A DNA stretch of 64,000 bases from a bacterium 1xD42-87 (GTDB taxonomy: Bacteria; Bacillota; Clostridia; Lachnospirales; Lachnospiraceae), in contig RAYM01000029.1 in assembly GCA_003611805.1 (NCBI GenBank), positions 1-64,000 on the forward strand. The letters are read 5' to 3'. A program made the translations under genes and the position numbers. Under the pieces are notes generated by a model. The model was not told where the DNA came from. It ran no database searches and worked only from the letters and a program-made list of their open reading frames with translations. Each line of letters starts with the position of its first letter. Within the stretch, counting starts at the first letter, position 1. Positions 8,119 to 17,221 of the stretch are shown here, one piece after another.

Positions 8119-9324
8119 ATGGAAAAAATCAAGATGACGACTCCTCTGGTGGAGATGGACGGGGACGAAATGACAAGAATCCTCTGGAAAATGATTAAAG
8201 AGGAGCTGCTGCTTCCCTATATTGACTTAAAGACAGAATATTATGATTTGGGACTTGCCTGCCGCAACGAGACGGATGATCAGGTGACGATTGATTCTGC
8301 GGAAGCGACGAAGAAATACGGCGTGGCTGTTAAGTGTGCGACGATCACGCCGAATGCGGCGCGCATGACGGAGTACAACCTGAAAGAGATGTGGAAAAGC
8401 CCCAACGGCACGATTCGTGCCGCGCTTGACGGCACGGTGTTCCGTGCGCCGATTATCGTGAAGGGTATCGAGCCCTGCGTGAAGAACTGGGAAAAACCGA
8501 TTACTCTGGCAAGACATGCTTACGGGGATGTCTACAAAAATACAGAGATTAAAGTGCCCGGCGAGGGAAAGGCGGAACTGGTGTATACCGCCGCGGACGG
8601 AAGCGAGATTCGGGAGACGATTCATGAATTTGACGGTCCCGGCATTCTTCAGGGCATCCACAACACGGACAAGTCTATCTCCAGCTTTGCGAAAGCGTGC
8701 TTCAACTATGCGCTTGACACGAAACAGGATCTCTGGTTTGCCACAAAAGACACGATTTCTAAAAAGTATGACCATAACTTTAAGGATATTTTTCAGGAGA
8801 TTTATGACGCGGACTATAAGGAGAAATTTGACGCGGCTGGCATCGAGTATTTCTATACCCTGATTGACGATGCGGTGGCTCGCGTGATGAAGGCAAAAGG
8901 CGGCTTTATCTGGGCTTGTAAGAACTATGACGGCGACGTGATGAGCGATATGGTATCCTCCGCTTTCGGTTCTCTTGCGATGATGACCTCCGTCCTGGTA
9001 TCTCCCGACGGCGTTTACGAGTACGAGGCGGCACATGGCACGGTGCAGAGACATTACTATAAGCATCTGGCGGGAGAAGAGACTTCCACCAACTCCGTTG
9101 CAACCATCTTCGCATGGACCGGCGCCCTCAGAAAACGCGGCGAGCTGGACGACAACAAGGATCTCATGTCCTTCGCGGATAAACTGGAAAAAGCGACGAT
9201 TCAGACCATCGAAGAGGGGAAAATGACAAAAGACCTCGCGCTGATTACGTCTATGAAGGATGTGACCGTGTTGAACAGCGAGAACTTTATCAAAGAAATC
9301 AGAAAGACTTTTGATGCATTATAA
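8119..9324 (+). CDS. icd: NADP-dependent isocitrate dehydrogenase
   Basis: 401-residue cytoplasmic enzyme converting isocitrate to 2-oxoglutarate and CO2 with reduction of NADP. It belongs to the homodimeric, eukaryote-like subfamily: [19 protein letters not shown] at the N-terminus, the substrate loop [17 protein letters not shown], and metal-binding aspartates around [10 protein letters not shown] and [19 protein letters not shown] followed by [10 protein letters not shown] forms the cofactor site. Length is normal for the subfamily. In fermentative Clostridia this enzyme mainly supplies 2-oxoglutarate for glutamate; no citrate synthase or aconitase gene is in the window. A strong hairpin terminator follows. 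Confidence 0.95.
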   Translation: MEKIKMTTPLVEMDGDEMTRILWKMIKEELLLPYIDLKTEYYDLGLACRNETDDQVTIDSAEATKKYGVAVKCATITPNAARMTEYNLKEMWKSPNGTIRAALDGTVFRAPIIVKGIEPCVKNWEKPITLARHAYGDVYKNTEIKVPGEGKAELVYTAADGSEIRETIHEFDGPGILQGIHNTDKSISSFAKACFNYALDTKQDLWFATKDTISKKYDHNFKDIFQEIYDADYKEKFDAAGIEYFYTLIDDAVARVMKAKGGFIWACKNYDGDVMSDMVSSAFGSLAMMTSVLVSPDGVYEYEAAHGTVQRHYYKHLAGEETSTNSVATIFAWTGALRKRGELDDNKDLMSFADKLEKATIQTIEEGKMTKDLALITSMKDVTVLNSENFIKEIRKTFDAL

Positions 9325-9332
9325 AAAACGAG

Positions 9333-9378
9333 AAATGACAGTGCGATTCAGGAGATGTTTTGCACTGTCATTTTTAAG
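9333..9378. terminator. Bidirectional terminator between icd and the ABC-F gene
   Basis: AAATGACAGTGC (9333-9344) and GCACTGTCATTT (9362-9373) form a 12-bp stem followed by T residues on the plus strand. On the minus strand the stem is followed by TTTTTT a few bases on, so it can end both icd and the convergent ABC-F gene. Confidence 0.85.
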
Positions 9379-9422
9379 TTACCATATCGTAAATAGATGG
9401 GACGATAAATATCGTTGTTTTC

Positions 9423-11378
9423 TTATTCCTCCAACGACAGCTCTTCCCACTTTTCATACAACTCCGCCAGCTCCGCCTCATTCCCCTCTTTCTCATGATT
9501 CAGTTCCTGCAGCCTCGCTACATCCGTGCACACTTCCGGCGAAGCCATGAGCGTATCTATTTCCTCGTTCCGCGTTTCCAGCGTCTCGATCCGCTCCTCG
9601 CATTTTTTCAGGTCGTTCTCCCGTTTGCGCTGCGCCGCCTGCTGTTCCTTCTTCGCCTTCCAATCCTGCTTGGCGGTGGAATCCGCCTGCCCCGCGCTGC
9701 TCATGGAGACCGGAGATATGCCGGAAGCAGGCGCGCGGGAAGGGGACTGGGCGCTATCGATTTTGGCAAGCTGCTCATCCTTCTTCTCTAAATAGTAATC
9801 GTAATTTCCCAGATAGTTTGTCAGCGTCCGGCGGTTCAGGTCAAGAATCCGATGGGCCGTTTTATTAATGAAATAGCGGTCGTGGGAAACGTATAGCACG
9901 GTTCCCGTGTAAGCGCAGAGGGCATCCTCAAGAATCTCCTTGGACATAATGTCCAGATGGTTGGTGGGCTCGTCCAGGATCAGGAAGTTGGCCTCGGAGA
10001 GCATAAGCTTGGCAAGGGAGAGTCTGCCCCGTTCTCCGCCGCTTAAGGTTTTAATGGTTTTAAAGACATCTTCCCCGGTAAAGAGGAAGGCCGCCAGTGT
10101 GTTTCGAATTTCTGTGTTGTTTAAGGTCGGGTAGTCGTCCGAAATCTCCTGAAACAGCGTTTTTTCGGGGTGGAGCACATGATGCTCCTGATCGTAGTAA
10201 CCGATGGCAACATTTGTGCCCAGCCGGATGGTTCCGCGGTCAGGAGGCAGAAGCTCGTTGATGATTTTCAGGATGGTCGTCTTTCCCGTACCGTTGTCGC
10301 CGATGACAGCCACATGTTCGCCCTTTTTCAGATCAAAGGACAGGTCTTCAAAGAGAGTGAGGGGGCCGAATGCCTTGGACAGCCCTTCTACATGTAGCAC
10401 GTCGTTGCCGCTCTGGAATTTCGGCTCCAGTGTCAGGTGCATATCCGCGCGGACCTCCATGGGTTTATCCAATACTTCCATTTTTTGCAGCATCTTTTCA
10501 CGGCTCTCCGCGCGTTTGATAGATTTTTCGCGGTTGAAGGACCTAAGCTTTTCAATCACCGCTTCCTGATGTTTGATTTCCTGCTGCTGCTTCAAATAAG
10601 CGTGATAGGCGGCGGTGCGGAGCATTTCCTTTTCGGCGGCGTAGGAGGAGTAATTGCCGGAAAAAACGGTTGCAGCCGTATTGTCCAGTTCAATAACCTT
10701 GTTCGCGATCCTGTCAAGAAAATAGCGGTCATGGGAGACGATCATCACCGCGCCTTTATAGTTTAAAAGATAAGTTTCCAGCCAGGCGATGGACTGCAGA
10801 TCCAGATGGTTGGTGGGCTCGTCCAGAATGATCAGATTCGGCTTAAGCAGAAGGAGCTTTCCAAGTGCGACTCTTGTTTTCTGGCCGCCGGACAGCGTGG
10901 AAACGGATTTGCTAAATTCTTCTTCCGCAAAGCCAAGTCCCTTTAACACGCCCACAAGTTCGCTTCTGTAAGCATAGCCGCCCCCGGTTTCGTAAGCGTG
11001 GGTCAGGGCGGCATAATTGTCCATCAGCTTATCCAGAAGGTCGCCAGATGCCGTTTTCATCTGCAGTTCTATCGTGTGCATCTGCTGTTCCATATCGAGG
11101 ATATCCTGCTTGACGGAGAGAAGTTCCTGATAGATGGTGTTTTCACCGGATACGGCTTCGTGCTGGGAGAGGTAGCCGACGGTTTTGTCCTTTGAAAAGG
11201 TCACAAGCCCATCGTCCGCGGGCAGTTCGCCCATAATGATGCGCAGCAGCGTGGTCTTCCCCGCGCCGTTTATGCCTACGAGGGCGGCTTTTTCATTGTC
11301 TTCTATATGAAAGGAAACATTCTTTAATATGGGAACCTCATTAAAGGATTTTTGGATGTTGCTGACGGATAAAATCAT
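9423..11378 (-). CDS. ABC-F family ATPase
   Basis: 651-residue soluble protein with two ABC ATPase domains and no membrane segments. Domain 1 (about 1-250) has GINGAGKTTLL, LSGGQKTRVALGK and LIILDEPTNHLD; domain 2 (about 325-540) has GDNGTGKTTIL, LSGGERGRLSLAKLM and FLILDEPTNHLD. The linker between them is charged and helical, and a C-terminal coiled coil (about 575-650) follows a low-complexity stretch. ABC-F proteins bind the ribosomal E site and act as translation factors or protect against ribosome-targeting antibiotics; the sequence alone does not say which. It is the only clear minus-strand gene in the window and diverges from rex. Confidence 0.93.
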   Translation of the reverse strand: MILSVSNIQKSFNEVPILKNVSFHIEDNEKAALVGINGAGKTTLLRIIMGELPADDGLVTFSKDKTVGYLSQHEAVSGENTIYQELLSVKQDILDMEQQMHTIELQMKTASGDLLDKLMDNYAALTHAYETGGGYAYRSELVGVLKGLGFAEEEFSKSVSTLSGGQKTRVALGKLLLLKPNLIILDEPTNHLDLQSIAWLETYLLNYKGAVMIVSHDRYFLDRIANKVIELDNTAATVFSGNYSSYAAEKEMLRTAAYHAYLKQQQEIKHQEAVIEKLRSFNREKSIKRAESREKMLQKMEVLDKPMEVRADMHLTLEPKFQSGNDVLHVEGLSKAFGPLTLFEDLSFDLKKGEHVAVIGDNGTGKTTILKIINELLPPDRGTIRLGTNVAIGYYDQEHHVLHPEKTLFQEISDDYPTLNNTEIRNTLAAFLFTGEDVFKTIKTLSGGERGRLSLAKLMLSEANFLILDEPTNHLDIMSKEILEDALCAYTGTVLYVSHDRYFINKTAHRILDLNRRTLTNYLGNYDYYLEKKDEQLAKIDSAQSPSRAPASGISPVSMSSAGQADSTAKQDWKAKKEQQAAQRKRENDLKKCEERIETLETRNEEIDTLMASPEVCTDVARLQELNHEKEGNEAELAELYEKWEELSLEE

Positions 11379-11549
11379 TTTTCTTTACCATGCCTTTCTG
11401 AATCATATCCCTGAGGCCTTTGCTCGGCAGCTTAGACCTGCATCAAATTATTGGATACATACAATGTTCAGTTTACAGACCGGGAAGGTGTGTGTCAATC
11501 TTCTAATGAATTTTACAGCGAAACGGTGAAGGCTCTGAGCAGTTCTGAA

Positions 11550-11578
11550 TTGACAAAAAATTAACATAAGCGTAAGAT
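11550..11578 (+). promoter_or_regulatory. rex promoter with a Rex-box-like site
   Basis: TTGACA (11550-11555), a 17-base spacer and TAAGAT (11573-11578) form a promoter about 80 bp before rex. The 18 bases from 11550 match the known Rex operator (TTGTTAAnnnnTTAACAA) at 11 of 14 fixed positions, with the right half (TTAACA) intact. Rex is often autoregulated, so this is a plausible site covering the -35 box. Confidence 0.55.
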
Positions 11579-11658
11579 GAAAGAAGAATTTATGGGCAGA
11601 TTCTGTAACAGGAAAGCCGCAGGATGGACTGCTGCACAATTTAACGGAGGGTACGGTT

Positions 11659-12297
11659 GTGGAAGAAAAAGAAATTTCACAGGCTGTTGTCAGCCGCCTG
11701 CCAAGATATCTGCGTTATCTGGGAGAACTTCGGGATGAGGGAATAGAGCGTGTTTCGTCGCAGGAACTTTCCGATATCATGCAGGTGACGGCTTCACAGA
11801 TCAGACAGGATCTGAATACCTTCGGCGGTTTCGGACAACAGGGATACGGCTATAATGTCGGTTATCTCTATGACGAGATCGGAAAAATACTGGGCTTAAA
11901 CAGGGAACACCGGCTGGTTATTGTAGGCGCCGGCAATTTGGGACAGGCGCTTGTTAACTATACGAATTTCGAGCGGCGCGGCTTCCTGTTCCGCGGCATA
12001 TTCGATCACGATCCGAAGGTGTGCGGAAAAGAGATTCACGGCATTACGGTGCGTCCGATGGAGGAGATGCCAGATTTCATCCGGGAGAACCAGATTGATA
12101 TTGCGGTGCTGACTATTCCTAAGACTTCGGCGGTGGAGGTGGCAAAGCAGCTTGCGGCATGCGGGGTCAGGGGCATCTGGAATTTTGCACATGTGGATCT
12201 GCGGCTTCCCGGACATATTCAGGTGGAGAACGTGCATCTGTCGGACAGTCTGATGAAGCTGTCTTATAATCTTTCTTCGGTGGAAGATGAGTCATAA
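11659..12297 (+). CDS. rex: Redox-sensing transcriptional repressor Rex
   Basis: 212-residue repressor that senses the NADH/NAD ratio and controls fermentation genes. The N-terminal winged helix (about 8-75) includes LPRYLRYLGELRDEGIERVS and the invariant SQIRQDLNTFGGFGQQGYGY. The Rossmann domain begins with VIVGAGNLGQAL (dinucleotide-binding Gly-rich loop). A C-terminal swapped helix is suggested by the LPGHIQVENVHLSDSL region. The GTG start has a good ribosome site (CGGAGGG, 7-base spacing). The gene is transcribed with the following coiled-coil protein, 27 bp downstream. Confidence 0.95.
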   Translation: MEEKEISQAVVSRLPRYLRYLGELRDEGIERVSSQELSDIMQVTASQIRQDLNTFGGFGQQGYGYNVGYLYDEIGKILGLNREHRLVIVGAGNLGQALVNYTNFERRGFLFRGIFDHDPKVCGKEIHGITVRPMEEMPDFIRENQIDIAVLTIPKTSAVEVAKQLAACGVRGIWNFAHVDLRLPGHIQVENVHLSDSLMKLSYNLSSVEDES

Positions 12298-12324
12298 TGT
12301 TACATTCAGAAAGGTGTGGTGGGG

Positions 12325-13089
12325 ATGGCAAGATCGGATGAGGTATTCAAAGCGGCGTTGGTTGGGAAAAGAATCCCCATTTTGACGTTGGACAATAAAT
12401 GGCACAGGCTCTTTACGCAGTCGGAGTTTACCCCTGAGTTAAAGGGAATGGAAAAGAGCCTGAACGATATGTTAAAGCGTCAGGCGAAGCTGAACTCTGA
12501 GACAAAAGAGCTGAAAAAGCTGAAGAAAAAGCTGATGGATGAGGTTGTTATTCTCGCTGACGAGATGGGAGAGCATCCCACGAAAAAGCAGGATAAGGAG
12601 ATGGCGGACCATAAGCGCCTCATAGAAGAGTGCAATGAAAAGATGGACAATAATGAAGAAGAGCTGGTAGATCTGCCAAGGCAGATCAATCAGCTCAACA
12701 ATCAGCTCATGCTGATTACCATGGATGTGTGCTATCGGAAGCTGCAGCAGAATACGAAAGAACTTTCGGAGATTGAGGAGTGGATAAACGGTATCAGGCG
12801 TGAACTGAAAAAAAAGGTGGTGCGCAAACAGGAAAAAGAGGCGGTTATCAACAAACTCTATGCGTATATGCACGATATTTTCGGCGCGGAGGTGATCGAG
12901 CTTTTTGATATGCAGTATGATCCGGAGGAAAAGTACCGCAGGAAGGAAACCGCCGCGCAGGCGGCCAGCCCGGAAAAGCAGACAGAGGAGCCGGAGAAGC
13001 AGGGGGGAGAGCCGGAGAAAGCGGAACAGACAGGGCAGCCGGAAAAGAGCGCAGAGACTGAAAGTAAAAATATATGTAACAGCCCGTAG
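12325..13089 (+). CDS. Coiled-coil protein of unknown function
   Basis: 254-residue, highly charged protein. Residues about 35-170 are heptad-rich and predicted coiled coil, with long runs of Lys and Glu. The first 30 residues (SDEVFKAALVGKRIPILTLDNKWHRLF) look like a small conserved N-terminal module. The last 45 residues are a low-complexity Pro/Glu/Lys tail with PEK-type repeats. No membrane segment or signal peptide is seen. I chose the ATG at 12325 over in-frame GTGs 6 and 9 bases upstream because AAAGG lies 10 bases before it. Co-transcribed with rex; the function is unknown. Confidence 0.8.
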   Translation: MARSDEVFKAALVGKRIPILTLDNKWHRLFTQSEFTPELKGMEKSLNDMLKRQAKLNSETKELKKLKKKLMDEVVILADEMGEHPTKKQDKEMADHKRLIEECNEKMDNNEEELVDLPRQINQLNNQLMLITMDVCYRKLQQNTKELSEIEEWINGIRRELKKKVVRKQEKEAVINKLYAYMHDIFGAEVIELFDMQYDPEEKYRRKETAAQAASPEKQTEEPEKQGGEPEKAEQTGQPEKSAETESKNICNSP

Positions 13090-13126
13090 CGGAGACGCCG
13101 AAGGCTGGACAGTTACGAATACATAG

Positions 13127-13157
13127 ACGCCGAAGTCCCAGGGCTTTGGCGTTTTTA
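13127..13157 (+). terminator. Terminator of the rex operon
   Basis: ACGCCGAAG (13127-13135) pairs with CTTTGGCGT (13144-13152, one G-U pair) and is followed by TTTTT, a typical rho-independent terminator 38 bp after the coiled-coil gene. Confidence 0.8.
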
Positions 13158-13240
13158 TCGCGTTTTTGTGGAATGTGAATATAATAATCGCAGGAGAAGT
13201 GAAAAAGAGAATCCTGCAAGTAAGTAAAGGCGGGGATGGT

Positions 13241-14422
13241 ATGTTGGAAAAATATGAGAGAGTGTACGCGGCGGTAGACCTTTCGGCGGCTCTTTATAAT
13301 ATGGAGCGGATGCATGAGGCAGTTTCGCCGCAGACAAAGATGATCGGCGTGATTAAGACGGACGGCTACGGTCACGGCGCCGTGCCGATCGGAAGGGAAC
13401 TGGAGAAACTGCCATATGTGTCCGGCTATGCCGTTGCGACTGCAGAGGAAGCTTTTATCCTGCGGCGAGCCGGGCTTTCCAAACCGATATTGATTCTGGG
13501 TTATACCTTTCCCTACAGTTATTATGAGCTGGTCTTGCAGGAGATCCGTCCCGCCGTTTTCAGAAAGGATGCGGTGGAGGCTCTTGACGTCTGCGCCGGC
13601 AGACTGGGCAGAAAAGCGGTTGTGCATGTAAAGGTGGACACGGGCATGTCACGGATCGGCATCAGACCGGATGAAGAGGGGCTTGTTTTTATGGAATGGA
13701 TTGCCGGTCTTGCGCACATCGAGGTGGAGGGAATTTTTACCCACTTTGCAAGGGCGGATGAGTCGGATCATTCGGCGGCGCTTTTGCAGCTTACAAAGTT
13801 TACGGCGTTTGTGGAGGAGGCGGAACGCCGAATGGGAAAACAGATACCGTTGAAACACTGTTCCAACAGCGCGGGCATTCTCACCCTGCCGCAGGCGAAT
13901 CTTTCCCTTGTCCGCGCGGGCATCACGCTGTACGGTCTGTCGCCTTCCGGGGAAGTGACAAAGGATATGCTTTCCCTGCGCCCTATTCTCTCACTGAAAA
14001 GCCGGCTGGTTTATGTGAAGGAAATCGAGGCGGGAACGCCTGTCAGCTACGGGGGAACTTTTGTGGCGAAGGAGCAGATGCGGATTGCCACTATACCTGT
14101 AGGGTACGGGGACGGTTATCCAAGAGGGCTTTCTGGTAAGGGAAGCGTGCTGGTCCGGGGAAAACGCGCGCCCATTCTCGGCAGGGTCTGCATGGACCAG
14201 TTCATGGTGGACGTATCGGATATTCCAGACGCTTCGGAGGGCGATGTGGTAACGCTGATCGGCGTGGACGGCGGGGAGGAAATCACCATGGAGGAACTGG
14301 GAGAGCTCTCGGGCAGATTTAATTATGAGCTGGCATGCTGTCTCGGGAAACGGATTCCGCGCGTTTATGTAAAGGATGGAGAAATTGTCTGTACAAAAGA
14401 TAATTACGGGGAAAGTCGGTAA
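13241..14422 (+). CDS. alr: Alanine racemase
   Basis: 393-residue PLP enzyme interconverting L- and D-alanine for peptidoglycan. The PLP lysine is in [12 protein letters not shown] near residue 40, the catalytic Tyr region lies around [10 protein letters not shown] and [29 protein letters not shown], and [12 protein letters not shown] is the conserved substrate-pocket segment. The frame is open to 13166, but the ATG at 13241 follows a GGCGGGG-type ribosome site and fits the family N-terminus. The downstream neighbour is a MazF-type toxin, the same order as alr-ndoA in Bacillus, but without the antitoxin gene. Confidence 0.95.
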   Translation: MLEKYERVYAAVDLSAALYNMERMHEAVSPQTKMIGVIKTDGYGHGAVPIGRELEKLPYVSGYAVATAEEAFILRRAGLSKPILILGYTFPYSYYELVLQEIRPAVFRKDAVEALDVCAGRLGRKAVVHVKVDTGMSRIGIRPDEEGLVFMEWIAGLAHIEVEGIFTHFARADESDHSAALLQLTKFTAFVEEAERRMGKQIPLKHCSNSAGILTLPQANLSLVRAGITLYGLSPSGEVTKDMLSLRPILSLKSRLVYVKEIEAGTPVSYGGTFVAKEQMRIATIPVGYGDGYPRGLSGKGSVLVRGKRAPILGRVCMDQFMVDVSDIPDASEGDVVTLIGVDGGEEITMEELGELSGRFNYELACCLGKRIPRVYVKDGEIVCTKDNYGESR

Positions 14423-14568
14423 GGAGCGTAGGTGAAAACGCATCATTATTCTGTATACGACCGAAAAAGGCGGCAATACTATTGCCAGTACAGCGAATCA
14501 TTCATATTTGCCGTACCGGTAACAGGAAAACAGTAAAAGTAGCGAAAAGTCAAAGGAAGTGTAAGATA

Positions 14569-14910
14569 ATGAGAAGAGGAGATATTTATTATGCGGATCT
14601 GCGCCCTGTAGTGGGATCTGAGCAGGGCGGTGTGCGCCCGGTACTCATCATACAGAACGACGTGGGAAACAGGCACAGCCCGACAGTGATCTGTGCGGCG
14701 ATCACTTCAAAGATGAATAAGGCGAAGCTGCCCACCCACATAGAATTAAGCGCGGGGAAGTATGACATGGTGAAGGATTCCGTGATTCTTCTGGAACAGC
14801 TCCGCACCATAGATAAGCAGCGTCTGAAGGACAGAGTCTGCCATCTGGATTCGGATATCATGCGGGCGGTGAACGAAGGTCTGATGATCAGCCTGGAACT
14901 TGGTACATAG
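14569..14910 (+). CDS. mazF: MazF/PemK-type endoribonuclease (EndoA-like)
   Basis: 113-residue toxin of the MazF family, a sequence-specific mRNA interferase in Gram-positives (EndoA/NdoA cuts U-ACAU). It starts [30 protein letters not shown], typical of the SH3-like fold, and keeps the conserved Arg (GGVRP) and the [13 protein letters not shown] segment. ATG 14569 follows AAAGGAAG. The frame remains open upstream to 14482 but that part is not conserved. No antitoxin-like frame is visible in the 146 bp between alr and this gene, where MazE would normally sit, so the toxin appears orphan or is controlled by a distant antitoxin. Confidence 0.93.
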   Translation: MRRGDIYYADLRPVVGSEQGGVRPVLIIQNDVGNRHSPTVICAAITSKMNKAKLPTHIELSAGKYDMVKDSVILLEQLRTIDKQRLKDRVCHLDSDIMRAVNEGLMISLELGT

Positions 14911-15004
14911 GATAAGATGATTTGACACACAGGATAATAATTGATATGATAATAAACTGAGGTTAAAGCAGTAAAGAGAGAAACGGAAGAAAGGAACAAT
15001 TTAT

Positions 15005-16396
15005 ATGGAAGACGGCGGCTCGGGCAGTAACAGCATTCTGTGGTTTGTGCTCATGCTTATTCTGGAAATGATTTTTTATGGTTTCAGTGCGGCAATGCAG
15101 AACCGCAGGGGAACGGACAGGGAGGACGGCGGCGCAGGCGGGGAAGAACCCGAAGAACAGACGGTAAAGCAGAAAAAGAAGCAGGAAAGGCTGGCATACA
15201 TGATGGAACAGCATGCAGCTTACGCTACGGCGACACAGCTTGGTGTGGTGACCATCAATCTGCTGCTTGGTGCATTCATTCTGTACCGGCTGAACAATTA
15301 TTTTTCCTTTCTCGTCTCGGATCAGGTGCGTGTCCGTTTCGGCGCGCTTGTCGGATGGCAGATACATGCGCTGGCGTTGGCGGTGCCGTTTGTTGTGACG
15401 GTCTTTCTGCTGTACATAATTATGACGATCGGCGTTATGGTGCCGAAAAAGGCGGCGGCGAAACACCCGGATAAGTGGCTTCACGCGCTTGTCAATCCTT
15501 TTTATTACTATGTGCGGATCGTATCGCCCTTCAGCAGTCTGATTTTTGTCACGTCAAAAACGGTGTTGCATTTATTTGGCGTGCGGGACGCGGATGACAG
15601 GGAGGATGTGACGGAGGAAGAAATCCTTTCCATGGTAAGCGTGGGGCACGAGCAGGGCATTCTTCATGCCAGCGAGGCGGAGATGATCACGAATATCTTT
15701 GAGTACGGGGACAAGGAAGCCAAGGATATCATGATCAACCGAAACAATCTTATCGCCATAGACTGTACCATGACCTTACAGGAAGCGGCGGCATTTATCG
15801 TGGAGGCCCATAACAGCCGTTTCCCCGTCTACGACGAGACCATTGACCATATCATCGGCATTCTTCACCTGAAAGACGTGATGCGGATGCAGATGAATGA
15901 AAAAATGCGTAACCGCCCGATTGGAAAAATAAAAGGGCTTTTGCGGGAGCCGCGCTTTATTACGGAGAAACGCAAGATCAATGACCTCTTTCAGGTGATG
16001 CAGAAAGAAAAGATACAGATGGTCATTGTCATAGACGAATACGGGCAGACGGCAGGGCTGGTGGCGCTTGAGGATATTCTGGAGGAGATTGTCGGCAACA
16101 TACAGGATGAGTATGACGAAGACGCCACTTATATCAAGGAAAGCGGAACGGATCATTATGTGATTCAGGGTATGATGCCATTGGAGGAGCTGGAGGAAAA
16201 GCTGCAGATTTCTTTTGAAGACGAACCTTTTGATACGGTGAACGGTTTCGTGATTTCGAGATTGGAGCATATCCCCGAGGAGGGGGAGGACTTCGAGTTT
16301 ACTTACAGCGGCTATACCTTCCGCATTATGGAAGTAAAAGACCATATGATTCAGAGTGTGTCTGCAAGGAAAAATAAAGAAGAAACGGAAGCATAA
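15005..16396 (+). CDS. CNNM/CorC-family membrane protein with CBS domains
   Basis: 463-residue membrane protein of the hemolysin C/CNNM (DUF21-CBS-CorC_HlyC) family, associated with Mg2+ or Co2+ efflux. Hydrophobic segments lie at about residues 10-28, 72-100, 118-145 and 160-185. A CBS pair (about 230-345) follows, including IDCTMTLQEAAAFIVEAHNSRFPVY and VIVIDEYGQTAGLVALEDILEEIVG. The C-terminal CorC_HlyC domain (about 370-450) contains VIQGMMPLEELEEKL. The DUF21 part is shorter than usual and interrupted by a charged loop (about 30-65). It lies directly upstream of the yebC-like gene, with an 18-bp gap. Confidence 0.88.
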   Translation: MEDGGSGSNSILWFVLMLILEMIFYGFSAAMQNRRGTDREDGGAGGEEPEEQTVKQKKKQERLAYMMEQHAAYATATQLGVVTINLLLGAFILYRLNNYFSFLVSDQVRVRFGALVGWQIHALALAVPFVVTVFLLYIIMTIGVMVPKKAAAKHPDKWLHALVNPFYYYVRIVSPFSSLIFVTSKTVLHLFGVRDADDREDVTEEEILSMVSVGHEQGILHASEAEMITNIFEYGDKEAKDIMINRNNLIAIDCTMTLQEAAAFIVEAHNSRFPVYDETIDHIIGILHLKDVMRMQMNEKMRNRPIGKIKGLLREPRFITEKRKINDLFQVMQKEKIQMVIVIDEYGQTAGLVALEDILEEIVGNIQDEYDEDATYIKESGTDHYVIQGMMPLEELEEKLQISFEDEPFDTVNGFVISRLEHIPEEGEDFEFTYSGYTFRIMEVKDHMIQSVSARKNKEETEA

Positions 16397-16414
16397 AGAA
16401 AGGATGGAAAGAAA

Positions 16415-17143
16415 ATGTCAGGACATTCAAAATTTGCGAATATCAAACACAAGAAGGAAAAGAACGACGCGGCGAAGGGAAAAATTTTCACTATCATCGG
16501 CAGAGAAATTGCGGTGGCGGTGAAGGAGGGCGGTCCGGATCCGGCGAATAACTTCAAACTGGCGCAGGTGATTGCCAAGGCGAAGGCAAACAACATGCCC
16601 AACGATACCATCGACAGGGGTATTAAGAAGGCGGCAGGCGAAGGCGGAAACGTGGATTATAAGTATGTCACTTACGAGGGGTATGGTCCAAACGGCGTGG
16701 CAATCATCGTGGACGCTCTGACGGACAATACCAACCGGACAGCCGCCAATGTGAGAAGCGCATTTACCAAGGGCAACGGCAGTATCGGCACACAGGGCTG
16801 TGTCTCCTTTATGTTTGACAAGAAAGGGCTTATTATCATTGACAAGGAAGAGTGTGAAATGGACGCGGACGATCTGATGATGACTGCGCTTGACGCCGGC
16901 GCGGAGGACTTTTCCGAGGAGGAGGACAGCTATGAGGTCTATACCGACCCCGACCAGTGGAGCGAGGTGGACGCGGCGCTGAAGGAAGCGGGGATAACGC
17001 CCATTTCCTCCGAGGTGACGATGATTCCCCAGACATGGGTGGAGCTGACAGACGAGGGTGCGATTAAGAATCTGCAGAGGACGCTTGACCTTCTGGAAGA
17101 TGATGACGACGTGCAGGCGGTATATCATAACTGGGATGAATAA
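16415..17143 (+). CDS. YebC/PmpR-family regulator or translation factor
   Basis: 242-residue cytoplasmic protein of the YebC family, typical length. The hallmark N-terminus SGHSKFANIKHKKEKNDAAKG is followed by NMPNDTIDRGIKKAAGE and YEGYGPNGVAIIVDALTDN. The protein ends with DDDDVQAVYHNWD, the usual acidic tail. Members bind DNA as regulators, and recent work gives some a role in relieving ribosome stalling at prolines (from memory). It follows the CNNM gene closely and is followed by a double-hairpin repeat that separates it from metY. Confidence 0.93.
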   Translation: MSGHSKFANIKHKKEKNDAAKGKIFTIIGREIAVAVKEGGPDPANNFKLAQVIAKAKANNMPNDTIDRGIKKAAGEGGNVDYKYVTYEGYGPNGVAIIVDALTDNTNRTAANVRSAFTKGNGSIGTQGCVSFMFDKKGLIIIDKEECEMDADDLMMTALDAGAEDFSEEEDSYEVYTDPDQWSEVDAALKEAGITPISSEVTMIPQTWVELTDEGAIKNLQRTLDLLEDDDDVQAVYHNWDE

Positions 17144-17146
17144 CAA

Positions 17147-17197
17147 CGCGAGAAGCACGATATCTCGCGTGAGAGAATGCCCAAAGAGGCATTCTCT
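17147..17197 (+). repeat. Intercistronic double hairpin, copy E
   Basis: The first stem pairs CGCGAGA (17147-17153) with TCTCGCG (17163-17169). The second pairs AGAGAATGC (17172-17180) with GCATTCTCT (17189-17197). It begins right after the yebC-type stop codon and ends 25 bases before the metY start. The second stem shares its GAGAATGC core with copies at 23783, 32951, 55051 and 56230. Confidence 0.8.
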
Positions 17198-17221
17198 GTG
17201 ATGATTTGGAGGAAGGATACG

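Noticed and set aside
8227..9066. Long minus-strand frame inside icd
   Set aside because: It lies fully within a clear conserved enzyme on the other strand, and its translation is rich in His and Arg, as expected for a shadow frame.
14423..14568. Antitoxin gene between alr and mazF
   Set aside because: No frame of usual antitoxin length with a ribosome site; the extended mazF frame to 14482 is not conserved-looking.
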